A DNA stretch of 62,668 bases from Gammaproteobacteria bacterium (GTDB taxonomy: Bacteria > Pseudomonadota > Gammaproteobacteria > Natronospirales > REEB76). A program made the position numbers and the translations under genes. Numbering within the stretch: position 1 is the stretch's first letter; every line of letters starts with the position of its first letter. Below the pieces are notes generated by a model. That model ran no database searches and had not been told where the DNA came from. It saw only the letters and a program-made list of their open reading frames with translations. The DNA is taken from assembly GCA_027315405.1 (NCBI GenBank), contig DAHUYB010000019.1, forward strand, positions 1 through 62,668, given 5' to 3'. Below are positions 1 through 9,009 of this stretch, in pieces.

Positions 1-1265
1 CGCATGGCCTCCTGTTCCGTGGGGGTGAGGTAGGGATTCCAGATATCAAAAATCAATACCACACGGGTTTGGTCGCTGTGGTTCCAGGCTTCATGTTCAA
101 AGGTATCATCGAACACGATGCATTCGCTCTCCTTCCAATCACGGGTTATATTGCCGACACGGATACCACAGTCCGGCGGAATGATCAGCGGCAGGTGCAC
201 CACTAGGCGGACATTGATCACGCCAGTATGCGGGGGTATGTGCGCTCCGGGCTTGAGCACGGAGAAAAATATTTCAGGTGAATGACCCGCCATGCGGCTC
301 AGAGGCAGATTGTCCAGCAACGCTGAAGTCACCGAGCAACGCTTGCAGTTCTCGTCATAGCGCTGCCCATCCCGATAGAAAAAGAACGCATTCCAGTCCG
401 GGGAGTCATTCAGTGCTTCCCAGCGCTTGGCGCCGGCATGGTCCCGGGGGATGGTTATGAATGGCCGGAAACCTTCACTACCCTTGAGTACGGCCTTCAA
501 CTCCGCACGAATTTCATCGGTGTGTCCTTCAATTTCCGCCAGCCAGGGGAATTGTCCATGCTCGAACCAGGCTTGCGCCGGAATGTCCGGGAAGGTCATC
601 AAAGTGCAGCGTTGCTGGGGATGAGCCGCTGGCAACGGCTCCTTGCCGAGATAGATGCGCAAACAGCGGTCCACACGTGCCAGGGCTTGTGCGCCATGCT
701 TTGCCCGCAGGGGCATGAGCGCTTGGGTCAAGTACGCCTGCCGTGCCTGCTGCACGGCCGCGATGGCACGTTGCATCACGTGACGCAATCCGGATGGAAG
801 ACCGGCGGCTTGAGCCAGCCATCCATGTTTGTCCGCCTGCGATAATGCGGCCAGATAGCCGTTCAATGCCTCTTGATGCCTGCCCAACTGCTCCAAGATC
901 GCCGCTCTATGCAGCAGCGCCGCGGGGTAGCCGGGCCTGATGTGCAATGCCGTGTCGAAAGCAGCGAGCGCCTCTGGCAGCGCACCAAGGCCTCGGTAGG
1001 CCAGCCCGAGATTCTTGTGCAAGCTCGCATCCTTAGGGTGGGTGGCCAGTGCGCGCTGGAACAACTCAATGCTCTGGGAAAACTGTTCGGAGTTGAGCGC
1101 CCGAGTACCGAAGAAATTCAGTGCGTCAGGGTGCCCAGGAACCAATTGCAGGAGTTGGGTATAGAGTGAAGTGGCTAACTGTAATTGACCGGTTTGCGCA
1201 CTTTGACGCGCGTTTTCCGCCAATGCATCTATATTGGCGGGATCCGATGCGGACGGGGCGTTCAA
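1..1265 (-). CDS. TPR / aspartyl-asparaginyl beta-hydroxylase domain protein (3' end off window)
   Basis: Only the 5' part of this gene is present; it runs off the window edge. The first third reads as tetratricopeptide repeats (HPKDASLHKNLGLAYRGLG, then RPGYPAALLHRAAILEQLGR). It is followed by an Asp/Asn beta-hydroxylase fold: PPHTGVINVRLVVHLPL and then IVFDDTFEHEAWNHSDQTR, which hold the conserved histidines of the iron/2-oxoglutarate centre. Proteins of this family hydroxylate protein or small-molecule substrates; the substrate here cannot be read from sequence. No ATG lies near the 5' end. A TTG at 1265, 20 bp after the pilZ stop, is my best start, but a GTG inside pilZ is also in frame. 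It is the last visible gene of the run that starts at the rhombosortase. Confidence 0.85.
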   Translation of the reverse strand, partial: MNAPSASDPANIDALAENARQSAQTGQLQLATSLYTQLLQLVPGHPDALNFFGTRALNSEQFSQSIELFQRALATHPKDASLHKNLGLAYRGLGALPEALAAFDTALHIRPGYPAALLHRAAILEQLGRHQEALNGYLAALSQADKHGWLAQAAGLPSGLRHVMQRAIAAVQQARQAYLTQALMPLRAKHGAQALARVDRCLRIYLGKEPLPAAHPQQRCTLMTFPDIPAQAWFEHGQFPWLAEIEGHTDEIRAELKAVLKGSEGFRPFITIPRDHAGAKRWEALNDSPDWNAFFFYRDGQRYDENCKRCSVTSALLDNLPLSRMAGHSPEIFFSVLKPGAHIPPHTGVINVRLVVHLPLIIPPDCGIRVGNITRDWKESECIVFDDTFEHEAWNHSDQTRVVLIFDIWNPYLTPTEQEAM

Positions 1266-1284
1266 TTCAGCTAAAGCTATTACG

Positions 1285-1632
1285 TTACATGGTATGGGTT
1301 GGACGGTCGGCCTGCAATGCACCACCCAGGAGGCTCTCGATTTTGCGTTGTGTATTGCCGCCATCCTGTTCACTGAACTGCACTCCGATGCCCATAGCGC
1401 GTGAACGGTTGGTGCTGCGCGGTGTAACCCATGCAACTTTGGCCGCCACCGGCAGGCGTTCCGGGGAATCCATGAGCTGCAAGAGAATAAAAACGTCATC
1501 GCCCAGCTGATAGGATTTATTGGTGGGAATGAACAAGCCGCCATTTTTCACGAACGGCATGTACGCACTGTACAGTGCACTCTTGTCCTTGATGACAAGA
1601 TTGAGTATACCCTGCTGACGGGGCGTATTCAT
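1285..1632 (-). CDS. pilZ: PilZ domain protein, type IV pilus assembly
   Basis: A 115-residue protein, the usual size of the single-domain PilZ of Pseudomonas and Xanthomonas, which is needed for type IV pilus biogenesis and sits directly after holB in those genomes too. The ATG at 1632 is chosen because GGAGG lies 8 bp upstream, overlapping the holB stop; an in-frame GTG further upstream lies inside holB. The sequence shows the compact beta-barrel pattern (NGGLFIPTNKSYQLGDDVFI, AKVAWVTPRS, GIGVQFSEQDGG). The RxxxR c-di-GMP motif is not obvious, as expected for PilZ-type orthologues that do not bind c-di-GMP well. It is co-transcribed with holB. The family call is firm; the pilus role is by orthology. 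Confidence 0.88.
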   Translation of the reverse strand: MNTPRQQGILNLVIKDKSALYSAYMPFVKNGGLFIPTNKSYQLGDDVFILLQLMDSPERLPVAAKVAWVTPRSTNRSRAMGIGVQFSEQDGGNTQRKIESLLGGALQADRPTHTM

Positions 1633-1636
1633 CCAG

Positions 1637-2680
1637 TTATCCTCCACGCGCGGCCAGCGGTGCCGCTCCCAATGTTTGCAATCCTTCCGACCAGTCCATA
1701 AACAGCCCTTCCAGCAGCAACTGCCCATTCACGGGAGTGCCGGCAAGTGCCAGCGCCTCGTTCAGACGGCTCAGAAAGGCATGCAGACCGCGCAAGTTTA
1801 TTCTCACAAGGGCGTTTTGCAACAGCGCGAGTGCATCGACATTGATAATTCCCGGTTCGATTGTATTGCCGGTGGTGGTCAGTATGATCAGGTCCGTGAT
1901 CCAGATTTGCAACAATCTCAACACCAACGGCAAGTTTTCCCGATCGGCTTCGGCGGCACAGCTCAATGGATTACGCAGACCGGTCCGCAGCTCCATCAAC
2001 ATCTGGTAAAAACGCAAGCGCTCCTGCATCAATGCGCTTTTGGCCAATTCCAGCGCCAACAGCGGTCCGCCGCCGGCGATCCCCAGCAGTGCTGGCCAGT
2101 CAGGCCGCGGTTCCCGGTCGTTAAGCCACTGGATGGCCGTGCCCGCGGCGGGCGTAATGATGCGCACTGCTTGGCAGCGGCTGCGGATGGTGGCCGGTAA
2201 GCGTGCCGGCCGAGCAGTCACCAGCAACAGCAGCGTGCCGGCTGAGGGCTCTTCCAAAGTCTTCAGTAGGCTGTTGGCGGCATTGGTATTCATGGCATCG
2301 GCGGGTGTCAGCAAGGCGATCTTCCGGCCGCTATGCTGGCTTGTGAGTGCCAGTGCCTGAGCCAGTTCCCGGATTTGGTCCACCAAAATCACGGTTTTGT
2401 CTTCGGGGATGGTGGCTGGGTGGTAATCCGGATGGGCAGCGGCGGCCAACTGGTGACAGGAACCACATTGACCGCAGGCGTGTGCATTCTCAGGATGTCT
2501 GCATAGGGCCAGCGCCGCGAAAGCCTGCGCGAAATGCGCCTTGCCGGTACCGGCCGCACCGGAAATCAGCAGTGCATGCGGCAGTGTGTCATTCTCTATA
2601 CGTGCATGCAATTGCTGCCAGGCCGATATTTGCCAGGGCAAAGGGGTTAATGACAACTGCTGCAAGGATTTTATTTCCAC
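1637..2680 (-). CDS. holB: DNA polymerase III subunit delta'
   Basis: Clamp-loader subunit of the replicative polymerase, 347 residues. It has a Walker A motif (GAAGTGKAHFAQAF, near residue 41), the four-cysteine zinc module (CRHPENAHACGQCGSC, near residues 59-75), and the sensor SRC motif (IRSRCQ). It starts with GTG at 2680, overlapping the last codons of tmk by 10 bp, so the two are translationally coupled. The order tmk-holB-pilZ is standard in gammaproteobacteria. The first 20 residues (LSLTPLPWQISAWQQLHARI) match the usual start of the family, which supports the GTG. Confidence 0.93.
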   Translation of the reverse strand: MEIKSLQQLSLTPLPWQISAWQQLHARIENDTLPHALLISGAAGTGKAHFAQAFAALALCRHPENAHACGQCGSCHQLAAAAHPDYHPATIPEDKTVILVDQIRELAQALALTSQHSGRKIALLTPADAMNTNAANSLLKTLEEPSAGTLLLLVTARPARLPATIRSRCQAVRIITPAAGTAIQWLNDREPRPDWPALLGIAGGGPLLALELAKSALMQERLRFYQMLMELRTGLRNPLSCAAEADRENLPLVLRLLQIWITDLIILTTTGNTIEPGIINVDALALLQNALVRINLRGLHAFLSRLNEALALAGTPVNGQLLLEGLFMDWSEGLQTLGAAPLAARGG

Positions 2681-3321
2681 CTGGCAAGTCGCTTATTCAA
2701 CAATGCGGTAATCTCGGCTTGAACATCCACTATGCCGCCGCCGGCGTTCACAATCTTGATGCGTCGTGGTTCGCGCCGAGCCCGCGCCAGATACACGCGA
2801 CGCACGCGTTTAAAGAATTCATCTTGCTCCTGTTCGAAGCGATCCAATACTCCGCGTTTCCGTGCACGCGCCATACTCACCTCAATTCTGGCATCCAACA
2901 AGATGGTCAGGTCGGGGCGCAAACCCTTGAGCACCATACGTTCCAGTGCTGCGATAACCGACGCGGCGATGCCACGCCCGCCGCCCTGATAGGCGTAACT
3001 CGCATCCGTAAATCGGTCACAGACAATCCAGGTACCGGCCGCCAGCGCCGGCCTGATTACATTGTCCACATGCAGGGCGCGTGCCGCGAACATCAGCAAC
3101 AGCTCAGCCATGGGTTGGAAAGACTCTGTGCGGATAGCCAACAGGGTATTGCGTATCTCATCGGCACCGGGTGTGCCACCGGGTTCGCGCGTAACCAGCA
3201 CCGTGATACCGTGATCCCGAAGATAACCGCTGATGAATTCCAGATGCGTGGATTTGCCCACGCCTTCCACACCTTCCAAGGTAATGAACTTGCCGCGCAC
3301 TGGCGCTTTACGACGGTTCAT
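2671..3321 (-). CDS. tmk: Thymidylate kinase
   Basis: Phosphorylates dTMP to dTDP with ATP in the cytoplasm, a step needed for dTTP supply. The 216-residue protein shows the P-loop FITLEGVEGVGKSTHLEF near residue 12, the DR[YF] motif region DRFTDASYAYQGGGRG, and the TREPGGTPGADEIR motif that contacts the nucleotide. The ATG at 3321 overlaps the mltG stop by 4 bp, and the gene overlaps holB at its 3' end. The N-terminal stretch MNRRKAPVRGK before the P-loop is a little longer than in E. coli. Confidence 0.95.
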   Translation of the reverse strand: MNRRKAPVRGKFITLEGVEGVGKSTHLEFISGYLRDHGITVLVTREPGGTPGADEIRNTLLAIRTESFQPMAELLLMFAARALHVDNVIRPALAAGTWIVCDRFTDASYAYQGGGRGIAASVIAALERMVLKGLRPDLTILLDARIEVSMARARKRGVLDRFEQEQDEFFKRVRRVYLARARREPRRIKIVNAGGGIVDVQAEITALLNKRLARWK

Positions 3322-4334
3322 GGCGAATGATGTTTGAGCTGGTATTTCTGGACCGCCGCGGTCTGCTGTTGCAGCGTGGCTGAGAACTGATGGGTGCCGT
3401 CACCGCGCGCAACGAAATACAACGCATTGCCGGGCTTGGGATGCAGCGCTGCTTCGATGGAAGCCAGGCTGGGCATACAGATGGGCGTGGGCGGCAATCC
3501 GTTGCGGGTGTAAGTATTATAAGGCGTGTCAGTGCGCAGATCTTTGTAGGTAATCTTGCCGTGGTAGTGTGCGCCCAAACCGTAAATTACCGTGGGGTCG
3601 CTTTGCAACTTCATGCCTTTCCGCAGACGGCGCACAAATACTCCGGCGATCTCGCCACGTTCCTGAGGCTGCGCGGTTTCCTTCTCGATGATGGATGCCA
3701 TGATCAGAGCATCATAAGGCGATTTGTACGGCAGCTCCGGTAACCTCGCTTGCCAGGCAGTATTCAAGTGATCCTGGGCGGCACGGTACGCGCGCTCAAG
3801 AAACGCGGCATCACTGGTACCCTTCGGAAATTGATAGGTATCGGGATAAAACCGGCCTTCGGGATTTTGACCGGCATGACCGAGCTTCGTCATGACGGCG
3901 GCCGCATCCAGGCCATGCAAGGTGTGACTAAGCGACGCATCTGCTTCCACGGCCGCCCACACCTGTTTGAAGGTCCAACCCTCCACCAGGGTCAGTGAGT
4001 GCATGACTACTTTGCCGCTTTTAAGCAACTGCAGCAGAGCGGCAACGCTGGTGCCGGGTTCCACCAGATATTCACCAGCCCGAATTGCATCAGCATCGCC
4101 GCGCAGGCGTGCCAGCAGAACCAGATCCAGGGGTTGCGGCAATACCCCTTGGGCATGTAGGCGCGCAGCCACCATCCGTAAGGATTCACCCGACGGTATT
4201 TCCACATCGACTGTCCGCCCGCTGACTATAGGTGTCAAATACCAACGCGCATAGGCAAATCCCATCACGATTACCGCGGCGATTACCAGCAACCAGGGGA
4301 TAATCCTTTTTTTATGTCTGTGCACCATACCCAT
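3318..4334 (-). CDS. mltG: Endolytic peptidoglycan transglycosylase MltG
   Basis: YceG-family lytic transglycosylase that cuts nascent glycan strands at the inner membrane. A short cytoplasmic tail is followed by one membrane segment (IIPWLLVIAAVIVMGFAYARW, about residues 12-32). The periplasmic domain carries the catalytic region ASIIEKETAQPQERGEIAGV and then LQSDPTVIYGLG, both typical of MltG; the glutamate in IIEKE is the expected catalytic residue. Length, 338 residues, is normal. The ATG at 4334 follows AAAGGA closely; ATG 4328 is an alternative. It lies between pabC and tmk, the E. coli order (pabC-mltG-tmk-holB). Confidence 0.93.
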   Translation of the reverse strand: MGMVHRHKKRIIPWLLVIAAVIVMGFAYARWYLTPIVSGRTVDVEIPSGESLRMVAARLHAQGVLPQPLDLVLLARLRGDADAIRAGEYLVEPGTSVAALLQLLKSGKVVMHSLTLVEGWTFKQVWAAVEADASLSHTLHGLDAAAVMTKLGHAGQNPEGRFYPDTYQFPKGTSDAAFLERAYRAAQDHLNTAWQARLPELPYKSPYDALIMASIIEKETAQPQERGEIAGVFVRRLRKGMKLQSDPTVIYGLGAHYHGKITYKDLRTDTPYNTYTRNGLPPTPICMPSLASIEAALHPKPGNALYFVARGDGTHQFSATLQQQTAAVQKYQLKHHSP

Positions 4335-4341
4335 AATCCTT

Positions 4342-5163
4342 TCAACATTCCGCCGCCCAACGTTGCGCCTGACGATTCATGGAACCCACGGAGTATTTCC
4401 AGTGCCCGATAGCGGTCACCGGCCAAACGCCGATGAGCGAATTGCACACAAAAATCTCCTGCGCCTGCATGCACTCCGTGAGCGCCAGGCTCGCCACCCG
4501 CAAGATCACGCCTGCCTGCTCGGCCCGCTCCAACAGATGACGACGCATCACGCCGGCCACGCCACACAGGCGCAGGTCAGGGGTGGCGAGCACCCCGTGA
4601 TCCAGCCAGGCGAACACATTGGTCATTGTACCTTCGATAACCGAACCTTCTTCATCCAGCATCAGCCCTTCCTGCACCTGGTCGGTTTCTGACCACTCGG
4701 CCCGTGCCAATATCTGTTCCAGACGATTCAAATGTTTGAGGCCGGCAAGTCGCAGATTGTGGCCGAGATGGGTATTACAAATTTTCAGGTGCACCCCGTG
4801 ATCGGCCCACTCCACCGGATACGCTGGCCAGGGATGACGCATGAGGATGCGATTGGTTTGAGTGTGGCGCGGAAACCGGTAACCACGGCCGGCACTTCCA
4901 CGGGTGACAATCAGCTTGAGTACCGCCGCCGCCTGTTCGGCAGCTGCGGATAGTAATTCAGCGCGCAATGTTTTTTCGGAAGGTGCATGCAGCTGCAATC
5001 GCCGACAACCCTCCTGCAAACGGTCCAAATGATAATCAAGCAGTGATATTTGGCCTGCCTTAACCGCCAAGGTTTCGAACAAACCGTCGCCGTACTGCAC
5101 GCCGCGGTCTGCAACCGGAATCAGGTCGCCCGGTTCGCCATTGATCCAGCATTCAGTTATCAC
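4342..5163 (-). CDS. pabC: Aminodeoxychorismate lyase
   Basis: PLP enzyme of fold type IV that splits 4-amino-4-deoxychorismate into p-aminobenzoate and pyruvate for folate synthesis. Starting at the GTG at 5163, which overlaps the pabB stop as GTGA, the protein is 273 residues, the family size. Motifs: DRGVQYGDGLFET near the N terminus, the PLP-lysine region LRLAGLKHLNRLEQ, and EGTMTNVFAW. A longer in-frame extension upstream lies wholly inside pabB and is unlikely to be translated. The direct overlap with pabB supports assignment as pabC rather than a branched-chain aminotransferase (ilvE) or dat. Confidence 0.9.
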   Translation of the reverse strand: MITECWINGEPGDLIPVADRGVQYGDGLFETLAVKAGQISLLDYHLDRLQEGCRRLQLHAPSEKTLRAELLSAAAEQAAAVLKLIVTRGSAGRGYRFPRHTQTNRILMRHPWPAYPVEWADHGVHLKICNTHLGHNLRLAGLKHLNRLEQILARAEWSETDQVQEGLMLDEEGSVIEGTMTNVFAWLDHGVLATPDLRLCGVAGVMRRHLLERAEQAGVILRVASLALTECMQAQEIFVCNSLIGVWPVTAIGHWKYSVGSMNRQAQRWAAEC

Positions 5164-6521
5164 GCCTCGCCGCCGAGAGCGCGCGTCAACCCCCGGGCCT
5201 TGGCGCGGGTTTCTTCCAGCTCGCATTCCGGAATGGAGTCCGCCACGATGCCGGCGCCGGCCCGGAATTCAAGCTGCTGCCCGTGTTGTACCAATGTGCG
5301 TATCAGGATATTCAGGTCAAGATTGCCGTCACGATTCAGGTAGCCCATAGCGCCGGTATAGGCGCCGCGCGGTCTATTTTCCAACTCTGCAATGATCTGC
5401 ATGCAGCGCACCTTGGGACAACCAGTGATAGTGCCACCCGGGACTACTGCGCGGATCACCTCCCCCGGGGTTTTACCCGGCTGTAGCTGGCCACTGATAT
5501 TGGAAACGATATGGTGCACATGTGTATAGGATTCCACCACCATCAGCTCATCCACATGCACGCTACCGGTGTTGCACATGCGTCCGAGGTCATTGCGTTC
5601 CAGGTCCAATAACATGATATGTTCGGCGCGTTCTTTGGGATGCGTGATTAATTCGCGGATCAATGCTGTGTCACAGAGTGTATCGGCGCCACGCGGCCGG
5701 GTGCCGGCAATAGGACGCACCTCCACCTGTCGGTTACGTACCCTCACCAGCCGTTCCGGCGAGGAGCTGATGACGGCATGTCCGCCCTGCCGGATGAGCC
5801 CTGCAAAAGGGGCCGGGTTAGCAGCGCGCAGACGGCGGTAAAGCTGTGCCGCCGTTGTCTGAGGGTCAAGTTCCACCTGCCAGAGACGCGAGAGATTGGC
5901 CTGGAAGATATCACCGTCGTAAATATAGCGCCGTGCTCGGGCAACGATGTCAAGATAACGCGCTGGTTCTTCCTCTCTCAGTAATCCAGCCAGTAGGTTG
6001 GTTGACATATCCATAGACACGCGGGCCAAGTCCACCTTCATACCCGCTAACAGCTCTGCGTTTTCTGACTCGGCGATCCGTTGGACAGAATGGTAGTAGC
6101 GGTCGTGAATAAAAGCCGCTGGCGTCCGCACTGCCAACGCAATAGGAAAACCCGTCGCACCTGGCAGATTCAGAATGGGTTCGATTTGTTGTGCTAGTTC
6201 ATAGCCAAGAAATAGGAACCAGCCGCCACGAAATGGCGGCGCGCTTGCTGATGATCTCTGAAGCCGTAAATTGCGCCACCAGCAATCCAGCGCTTGTAGA
6301 AAATCGCCGCCTGCCTGGTCCACACATGGGCCTGTGAGGCGACCGTCGGCATGCAACACCAATGCCTCGCCCGGAAATGCAAACAGGAAGTCATAACGGC
6401 CCTGAGCAGTGCTTTGCAGCAGAAAGGGGTAACACTCCGGGTTTGCTGTATGCAGGTCGAGCAGATCAACTGGTGCCGACAGCCCCTGTGTAACGAAATT
6501 CGTGTCAGCGGCAGTCTCCAT
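5160..6521 (-). CDS. pabB: Aminodeoxychorismate synthase component I
   Basis: Chorismate-using enzyme of the anthranilate synthase/PabB family, 453 residues. It makes aminodeoxychorismate with a glutamine amidotransferase partner (PabA or TrpG) that is not in this window. Recognisable motifs: SSSPERLVRVRNRQVEVRPI followed by AGTRPRG, HIMLLDLERNDLGR, GGTITGCPKVRCMQIIAELE and GAYTGAMGYLNRDG. Context (fabF before, pabC overlapping after) points to folate rather than tryptophan synthesis. Oddity: the active-site motif is PIAGT, as in TrpE, where E. coli PabB has PIKGT with a nucleophilic lysine. The first 150 residues are divergent, as usual for the family. Confidence 0.88.
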   Translation of the reverse strand: METAADTNFVTQGLSAPVDLLDLHTANPECYPFLLQSTAQGRYDFLFAFPGEALVLHADGRLTGPCVDQAGGDFLQALDCWWRNLRLQRSSASAPPFRGGWFLFLGYELAQQIEPILNLPGATGFPIALAVRTPAAFIHDRYYHSVQRIAESENAELLAGMKVDLARVSMDMSTNLLAGLLREEEPARYLDIVARARRYIYDGDIFQANLSRLWQVELDPQTTAAQLYRRLRAANPAPFAGLIRQGGHAVISSSPERLVRVRNRQVEVRPIAGTRPRGADTLCDTALIRELITHPKERAEHIMLLDLERNDLGRMCNTGSVHVDELMVVESYTHVHHIVSNISGQLQPGKTPGEVIRAVVPGGTITGCPKVRCMQIIAELENRPRGAYTGAMGYLNRDGNLDLNILIRTLVQHGQQLEFRAGAGIVADSIPECELEETRAKARGLTRALGGEA

Positions 6522-6547
6522 ATTAAGCGCATGCGCACGGTTCCCTC

Positions 6548-7792
6548 TCAGCTTAGGCGGCGGAAGACCAGGGTACCGTTGGTGCCTCCGAAACCGAAGG
6601 AATTGGATACTACTGCATCAATTTTCATCTGACGCGCCGCCCCGGGAACATAGTCCAAATCGCAACCTTCACCGGGGTGATCGAGGTTGATGGTAGGCGG
6701 TGCTACCTGGTCGCGCATCGCGAGGATGCTGAAAATTGCTTCTACGCCGCCAGCCGCACCCAATAGATGTCCGGTCATGGATTTGGTGGAACTGACGGCA
6801 ATTTTTTTCGCGTGTTCGCCGAAGGCGCGTTTAATGGCGATGCTTTCGCCTTTGTCGCCCACCAGCGTGGACGTGCCGTGGGCATTGATGTATTGCACCT
6901 GCTCCGGTTTCAATTCCGCGTCACATAGGGAATTTACCATGCACAAGCGAGCGCCTTCACCGTCCTCGGGGGGTGAGGTCATATGATAGGCGTCGCCGCT
7001 CATGCCGAAGCCGGCCAGTTCTGCGTAAATTTTCGCGCCACGCTTCTTCGCATGCTCGTATTCCTCGATTACCACAATACCAGCGCCCTCGCCCAGTACG
7101 AAGCCATCCCGGTCCCGGTCCCAGGGGCGGCTGGCCTTTTCGGGTGCGTCGTTGCGCGTCGAAAGCGCACGTGCTGCGCAGAAACCACCCACGCCCAGCG
7201 GCGTCACCGCCATCTCTGCGCCGCCGGCGATCATCACATCCGCGTCGCCATACTGGATGCAGCGCATGCCTATGCCGATGTTGTGATTGGCAGTGGTGCA
7301 GGCGGTGACGATGGCGATGTTCGGTCCTTTGAATCCATAAATGATGGAAAGGTGCCCGGCAATCATATTGATGATGCTGGAAGGCACGAAGAACGGCGAT
7401 ACGCGCCGCGGCCCGCCATATTCAAGTATGGAAGCATGTGCCTTTTCGATGTTGGTAAGGCCGCCGATGCCGGCGCCGATGGCCGCGCCGATACGCGCGC
7501 TGTTTGCCTCGGTTACCTTGAGCCCTGAATCCTTGATGGCCTGGATAGATGCCGCCACGCCGTAGTGTACGAACGGATCCATTTTTTTGATGTCTTTGGG
7601 TTCGATGTAATGGGCGGGATCAAAATTCCTCACTTCCGCAGCGATGCGCGTTGAATAGTTGCTAGCGTCGAATTGCGTAATAGGACCAATACCGCTTTTA
7701 CCGGCGACCACGGCGTTCCAGGCTTCTTCCACAGCGTTTCCCACCGGGGAGATGATTCCCAGACCCGTCACCACCACGCGCCGCTTAGACAC
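6548..7792 (-). CDS. fabF: Beta-ketoacyl-ACP synthase II
   Basis: Condensing enzyme that elongates acyl-ACP with malonyl-ACP, 414 residues. The Cys-His-His triad is visible: active-site cysteine in [14 protein letters not shown], histidines in [11 protein letters not shown] and [12 protein letters not shown]. The C-terminal [12 protein letters not shown] glycine loop is intact. It follows acpP by about 100 bp with no gene between and precedes pabB by 26 bp, so it belongs to the fab operon. FabF rather than FabB is supported by position next to acpP and by length. Confidence 0.96.
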   Translation of the reverse strand: MSKRRVVVTGLGIISPVGNAVEEAWNAVVAGKSGIGPITQFDASNYSTRIAAEVRNFDPAHYIEPKDIKKMDPFVHYGVAASIQAIKDSGLKVTEANSARIGAAIGAGIGGLTNIEKAHASILEYGGPRRVSPFFVPSSIINMIAGHLSIIYGFKGPNIAIVTACTTANHNIGIGMRCIQYGDADVMIAGGAEMAVTPLGVGGFCAARALSTRNDAPEKASRPWDRDRDGFVLGEGAGIVVIEEYEHAKKRGAKIYAELAGFGMSGDAYHMTSPPEDGEGARLCMVNSLCDAELKPEQVQYINAHGTSTLVGDKGESIAIKRAFGEHAKKIAVSSTKSMTGHLLGAAGGVEAIFSILAMRDQVAPPTINLDHPGEGCDLDYVPGAARQMKIDAVVSNSFGFGGTNGTLVFRRLS

Positions 7793-7893
7793 AGGGCTAT
7801 CCTCTCAAATGCGGATTCAGGGGAGAGTATAAGAAAAGACAAGGCCGTTGCCACCTCGCGATGGCAACGGCTCTGGGCATGCAAATCCGGCAC

Positions 7894-8136
7894 TCAGGCG
7901 TTGGGCAGGTGTTCCTTGATGTAATCAACCGCCTGCCCCACCGTGGTGATTTTCTCGGCCTCTTCATCAGGGATTTCGCACTCGAACTCCTCTTCCAGAG
8001 CCATCACCAGTTCGACGGTATCCAGGGAGTCAGCACCCAGATCGTCCACAAAAGAAGCCTGCAGGGTCACCTGCTCTTCCTTCACGCCCAATTGCTCCAC
8101 GACGATCTTCTTTACGCGTTCTTCGATGCTACTCAT
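7894..8136 (-). CDS. acpP: Acyl carrier protein
   Basis: Small acidic carrier of fatty-acyl chains, 80 residues from the ATG at 8136. An in-frame upstream ATG (8163) is rejected because the conserved protein begins [17 protein letters not shown] and a GGGAGG stretch precedes 8136. The phosphopantetheine serine lies in the invariant [20 protein letters not shown]. It sits between fabG and fabF as in E. coli. Confidence 0.97.
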   Translation of the reverse strand: MSSIEERVKKIVVEQLGVKEEQVTLQASFVDDLGADSLDTVELVMALEEEFECEIPDEEAEKITTVGQAVDYIKEHLPNA

Positions 8137-8265
8137 GATTGATGGGACCTCCCGAAGTGACAAAAACAGCTGTGGCGGCTATTAACGGCCAAACTGGGGG
8201 CGGTATTGTAGTGAAATCCGTCTCCCTGTGCCACCGCCCCCATTCTGATTTGGTGGCATGGCTTA

Positions 8266-9006
8266 TCAAGTCATGTGCATGCCGCCGTTAACGTGCAGTG
8301 TTTCGCCGGTGATATAGCCGGCCCCGGGCGATGCCAGGAACAGGACTGCCTGGGCAACGTCTTCGGGTGCACCAAGGCGCTGTAGCGGGACCTGGCTAAT
8401 CATGGCGGTCCGCTGTTCCTCGCTGAGGGCCCGGGTCATGTCGGTGTCAATAAAACCCGGGGCCACAGTGTTGACGGTGATGTTGCGGGAGCCGATTTCC
8501 CGCGCCAGAGATTTAGTGAAACCGAAAATCCCGGCCTTGGCAGCGCAGTAATTGGCTTGACCCGGGTTGCCGACGGCCCCTACCACGGAGGAAATATTGA
8601 TGATGCGGCCATGGCGGGCTTTCATCATGCCACGCAGGCAAGCCTTGGAAAGCCGGAATACAGAACCCAAGTCGGTGTTGATAACCGCGTTCCAATCCTG
8701 TTCCTGCATGCGCAGAAGCAGAGTATCGCGGGTGATACCGGCGTTGTTGACCAGAATACTCACATCCCCGAATTCTATCGTCAGGGCCTTCACCAAGGCT
8801 TCTACTGAAGTGGTATTGGTCACATCCAAGACACGCCCCTGGCCCTTTATAGTCTCAGCTGTAAGGTAAGCGCTGATACGTCCAGCGCCTTCGGGGGTGG
8901 TCGCGGTTCCAATTATGATGGCACCTGCCCTGCCCAGAGCCAAAGCGATAGCCTTGCCGATGCCGCGGGTGGCGCCTGTTATCAGGGCGATCTCACTGTT
9001 CAACAT
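8266..9006 (-). CDS. fabG: 3-oxoacyl-ACP reductase
   Basis: NADPH-dependent short-chain dehydrogenase that reduces 3-oxoacyl-ACP in fatty-acid synthesis; 246 residues. Nucleotide-binding motif ITGATRGIGKAIALALGRAG, NNAGITRD, catalytic serine in INISSVVGAVGN, and catalytic Tyr-x3-Lys in GQANYCAAKAG. The C terminus YITGETLHVNGGMHMT is typical of FabG itself. It starts 3 bp after the fabD stop, so the two are co-translated. Confidence 0.96.
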   Translation of the reverse strand: MLNSEIALITGATRGIGKAIALALGRAGAIIIGTATTPEGAGRISAYLTAETIKGQGRVLDVTNTTSVEALVKALTIEFGDVSILVNNAGITRDTLLLRMQEQDWNAVINTDLGSVFRLSKACLRGMMKARHGRIINISSVVGAVGNPGQANYCAAKAGIFGFTKSLAREIGSRNITVNTVAPGFIDTDMTRALSEEQRTAMISQVPLQRLGAPEDVAQAVLFLASPGAGYITGETLHVNGGMHMT

Positions 9007-9009
9007 GCC

